Positions 63,533 to 64,000 of a DNA stretch of 64,000 nucleotides are shown piece after piece. Numbering within the stretch: the first letter of the stretch is position 1; each line of letters begins with the position of its first letter. Source of the stretch: Bolinopsis microptera (lineage: Eukaryota > Ctenophora > Tentaculata > Lobata > Bolinopsidae); NCBI RefSeq assembly GCF_026151205.1, contig NC_087078.1:10062675-10126674 (forward strand), given 5' to 3'. Below the pieces are notes generated by a model. It was given only the letters and a program-made list of their open reading frames with translations. It was not told the DNA's origin and ran no database searches. Position numbers and translations under genes: made by a program.

Positions 63533-64000
63533 GATCTTGTGATAAAAGTGTATAAGTTTAAATAGTAAGCATATGCGTGCGGCTGTGACAAGAAACGAGT
63601 TAGAGGAGCAATTGTTACAGTTGGTTGCTTCTCTAGTATAAAGGCTAATAAATGGGCTGATCGCATTCATTGTGCGAGTGCAGTAAAGTAAATTCTATCT
63701 AATGACAATGGGGACATTGAACAATAACCGCAAACCGGTGTGATTGAGCTACCCGAATCATGTAAGGTAGATCTGCGATAAGGGGGCGGGGCCGGTGCAG
63801 GCCGGGGGGTTGTCCGAGATCAATTTCAAAAATTTTTGATTTGTGATTTGACCAAAACCCATAATCTGAATCATGGGCAGAGTGGACCGCTGCCAGTGTC
63901 TCTCTTTCCCAAACAAAAAGAAATGATATTAATTTGAATGACTGTCTGCAAATGCAAAATGATACCGAGAATGAAATCGGTCGCTCGCTTTTCCCATTCA
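63533..64000. repeat. Flank continuing after the second palindrome
   Basis: Matches 42310-42775 (GATAAAAGTGTATAAGTTTA, GGTGCAGGCCGGGGGGTTGT, GACCAAAACCCATAATCTGA). Runs off the window. No gene. Confidence 0.8.

Overview
The window is animal nuclear DNA, AT-rich and repeat-dense, most likely from a marine invertebrate and possibly a cnidarian. This rests on a metazoan GPCR with LDLa modules, several clades of non-LTR retrotransposons, TTAGGG-like tracts and many inverted-repeat elements; species cannot be fixed from sequence alone. Nothing looks bacterial, and there are no operons, rRNA or convincing tRNA genes.

The backbone is a tandem segmental duplication. A unit of roughly 25-28 kb carries one large, apparently single-exon receptor gene on the minus strand (167-3775, 28351-31944, 53922-57527). 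Each gene encodes an SRCR-like module, Cys-rich stretches, five LDLa-type modules and a rhodopsin-class 7TM domain of the LGR/relaxin-receptor/GRL101 type. Each has the same upstream flank. A fourth, 709-bp fragment of the gene (52669-53377) is a pseudogene. The units also share a dispersed repeat and a 5'-truncated reverse-transcriptase element (copy A split at 22609-26926, copy B 48242-50437).

Mobile elements have accumulated on this backbone, and their nesting gives an insertion order. At 13112-22605 lies a near-complete non-LTR retrotransposon on the minus strand. Its first ORF joins an AlkB-like 2OG-Fe(II) dioxygenase to an SGNH hydrolase; its second has a zinc finger, endonuclease and RT. 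It is itself interrupted by a 2,026-bp TTAA element (17360-19385) and a 754-bp TTATAA element (14120-14873). A 5'-truncated L1/Tx1-like element with a long A-tail (23159-25192) sits inside RT copy A. At 33352-36444 an RTE-like fragment lies inside the A-rich tail of a truncated RNase-H LINE.

The most striking object is 36883-42205, a 5.3-kb near-perfect palindrome. It has AG...CT ends, a 6-bp target duplication (AGTAGC) and two compact genes mirrored on the two arms: a C2H2/acidic 343-aa protein and a 150-aa protein. Each gene has its own TATA box. The arms meet in a minisatellite that changes orientation. The termini and target duplication fit a Polinton/Maverick-type element, but no polymerase, integrase or capsid gene is present. 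I read it as a snap-back (dimerised-end) derivative of a virus-like element.

Other regions: a long TCC triplet tract with an identical 2.29-kb tandem duplication (6787-12016); a mixed repeat region at 43547-48118, with a 72-bp minisatellite, a CACTATATAGTG hairpin and a 20-bp-phased CRE/E-box cluster; several foldback elements (27345-28085, 51151-52265); and a second, more diverged 3.2-kb palindrome (60334-63508).
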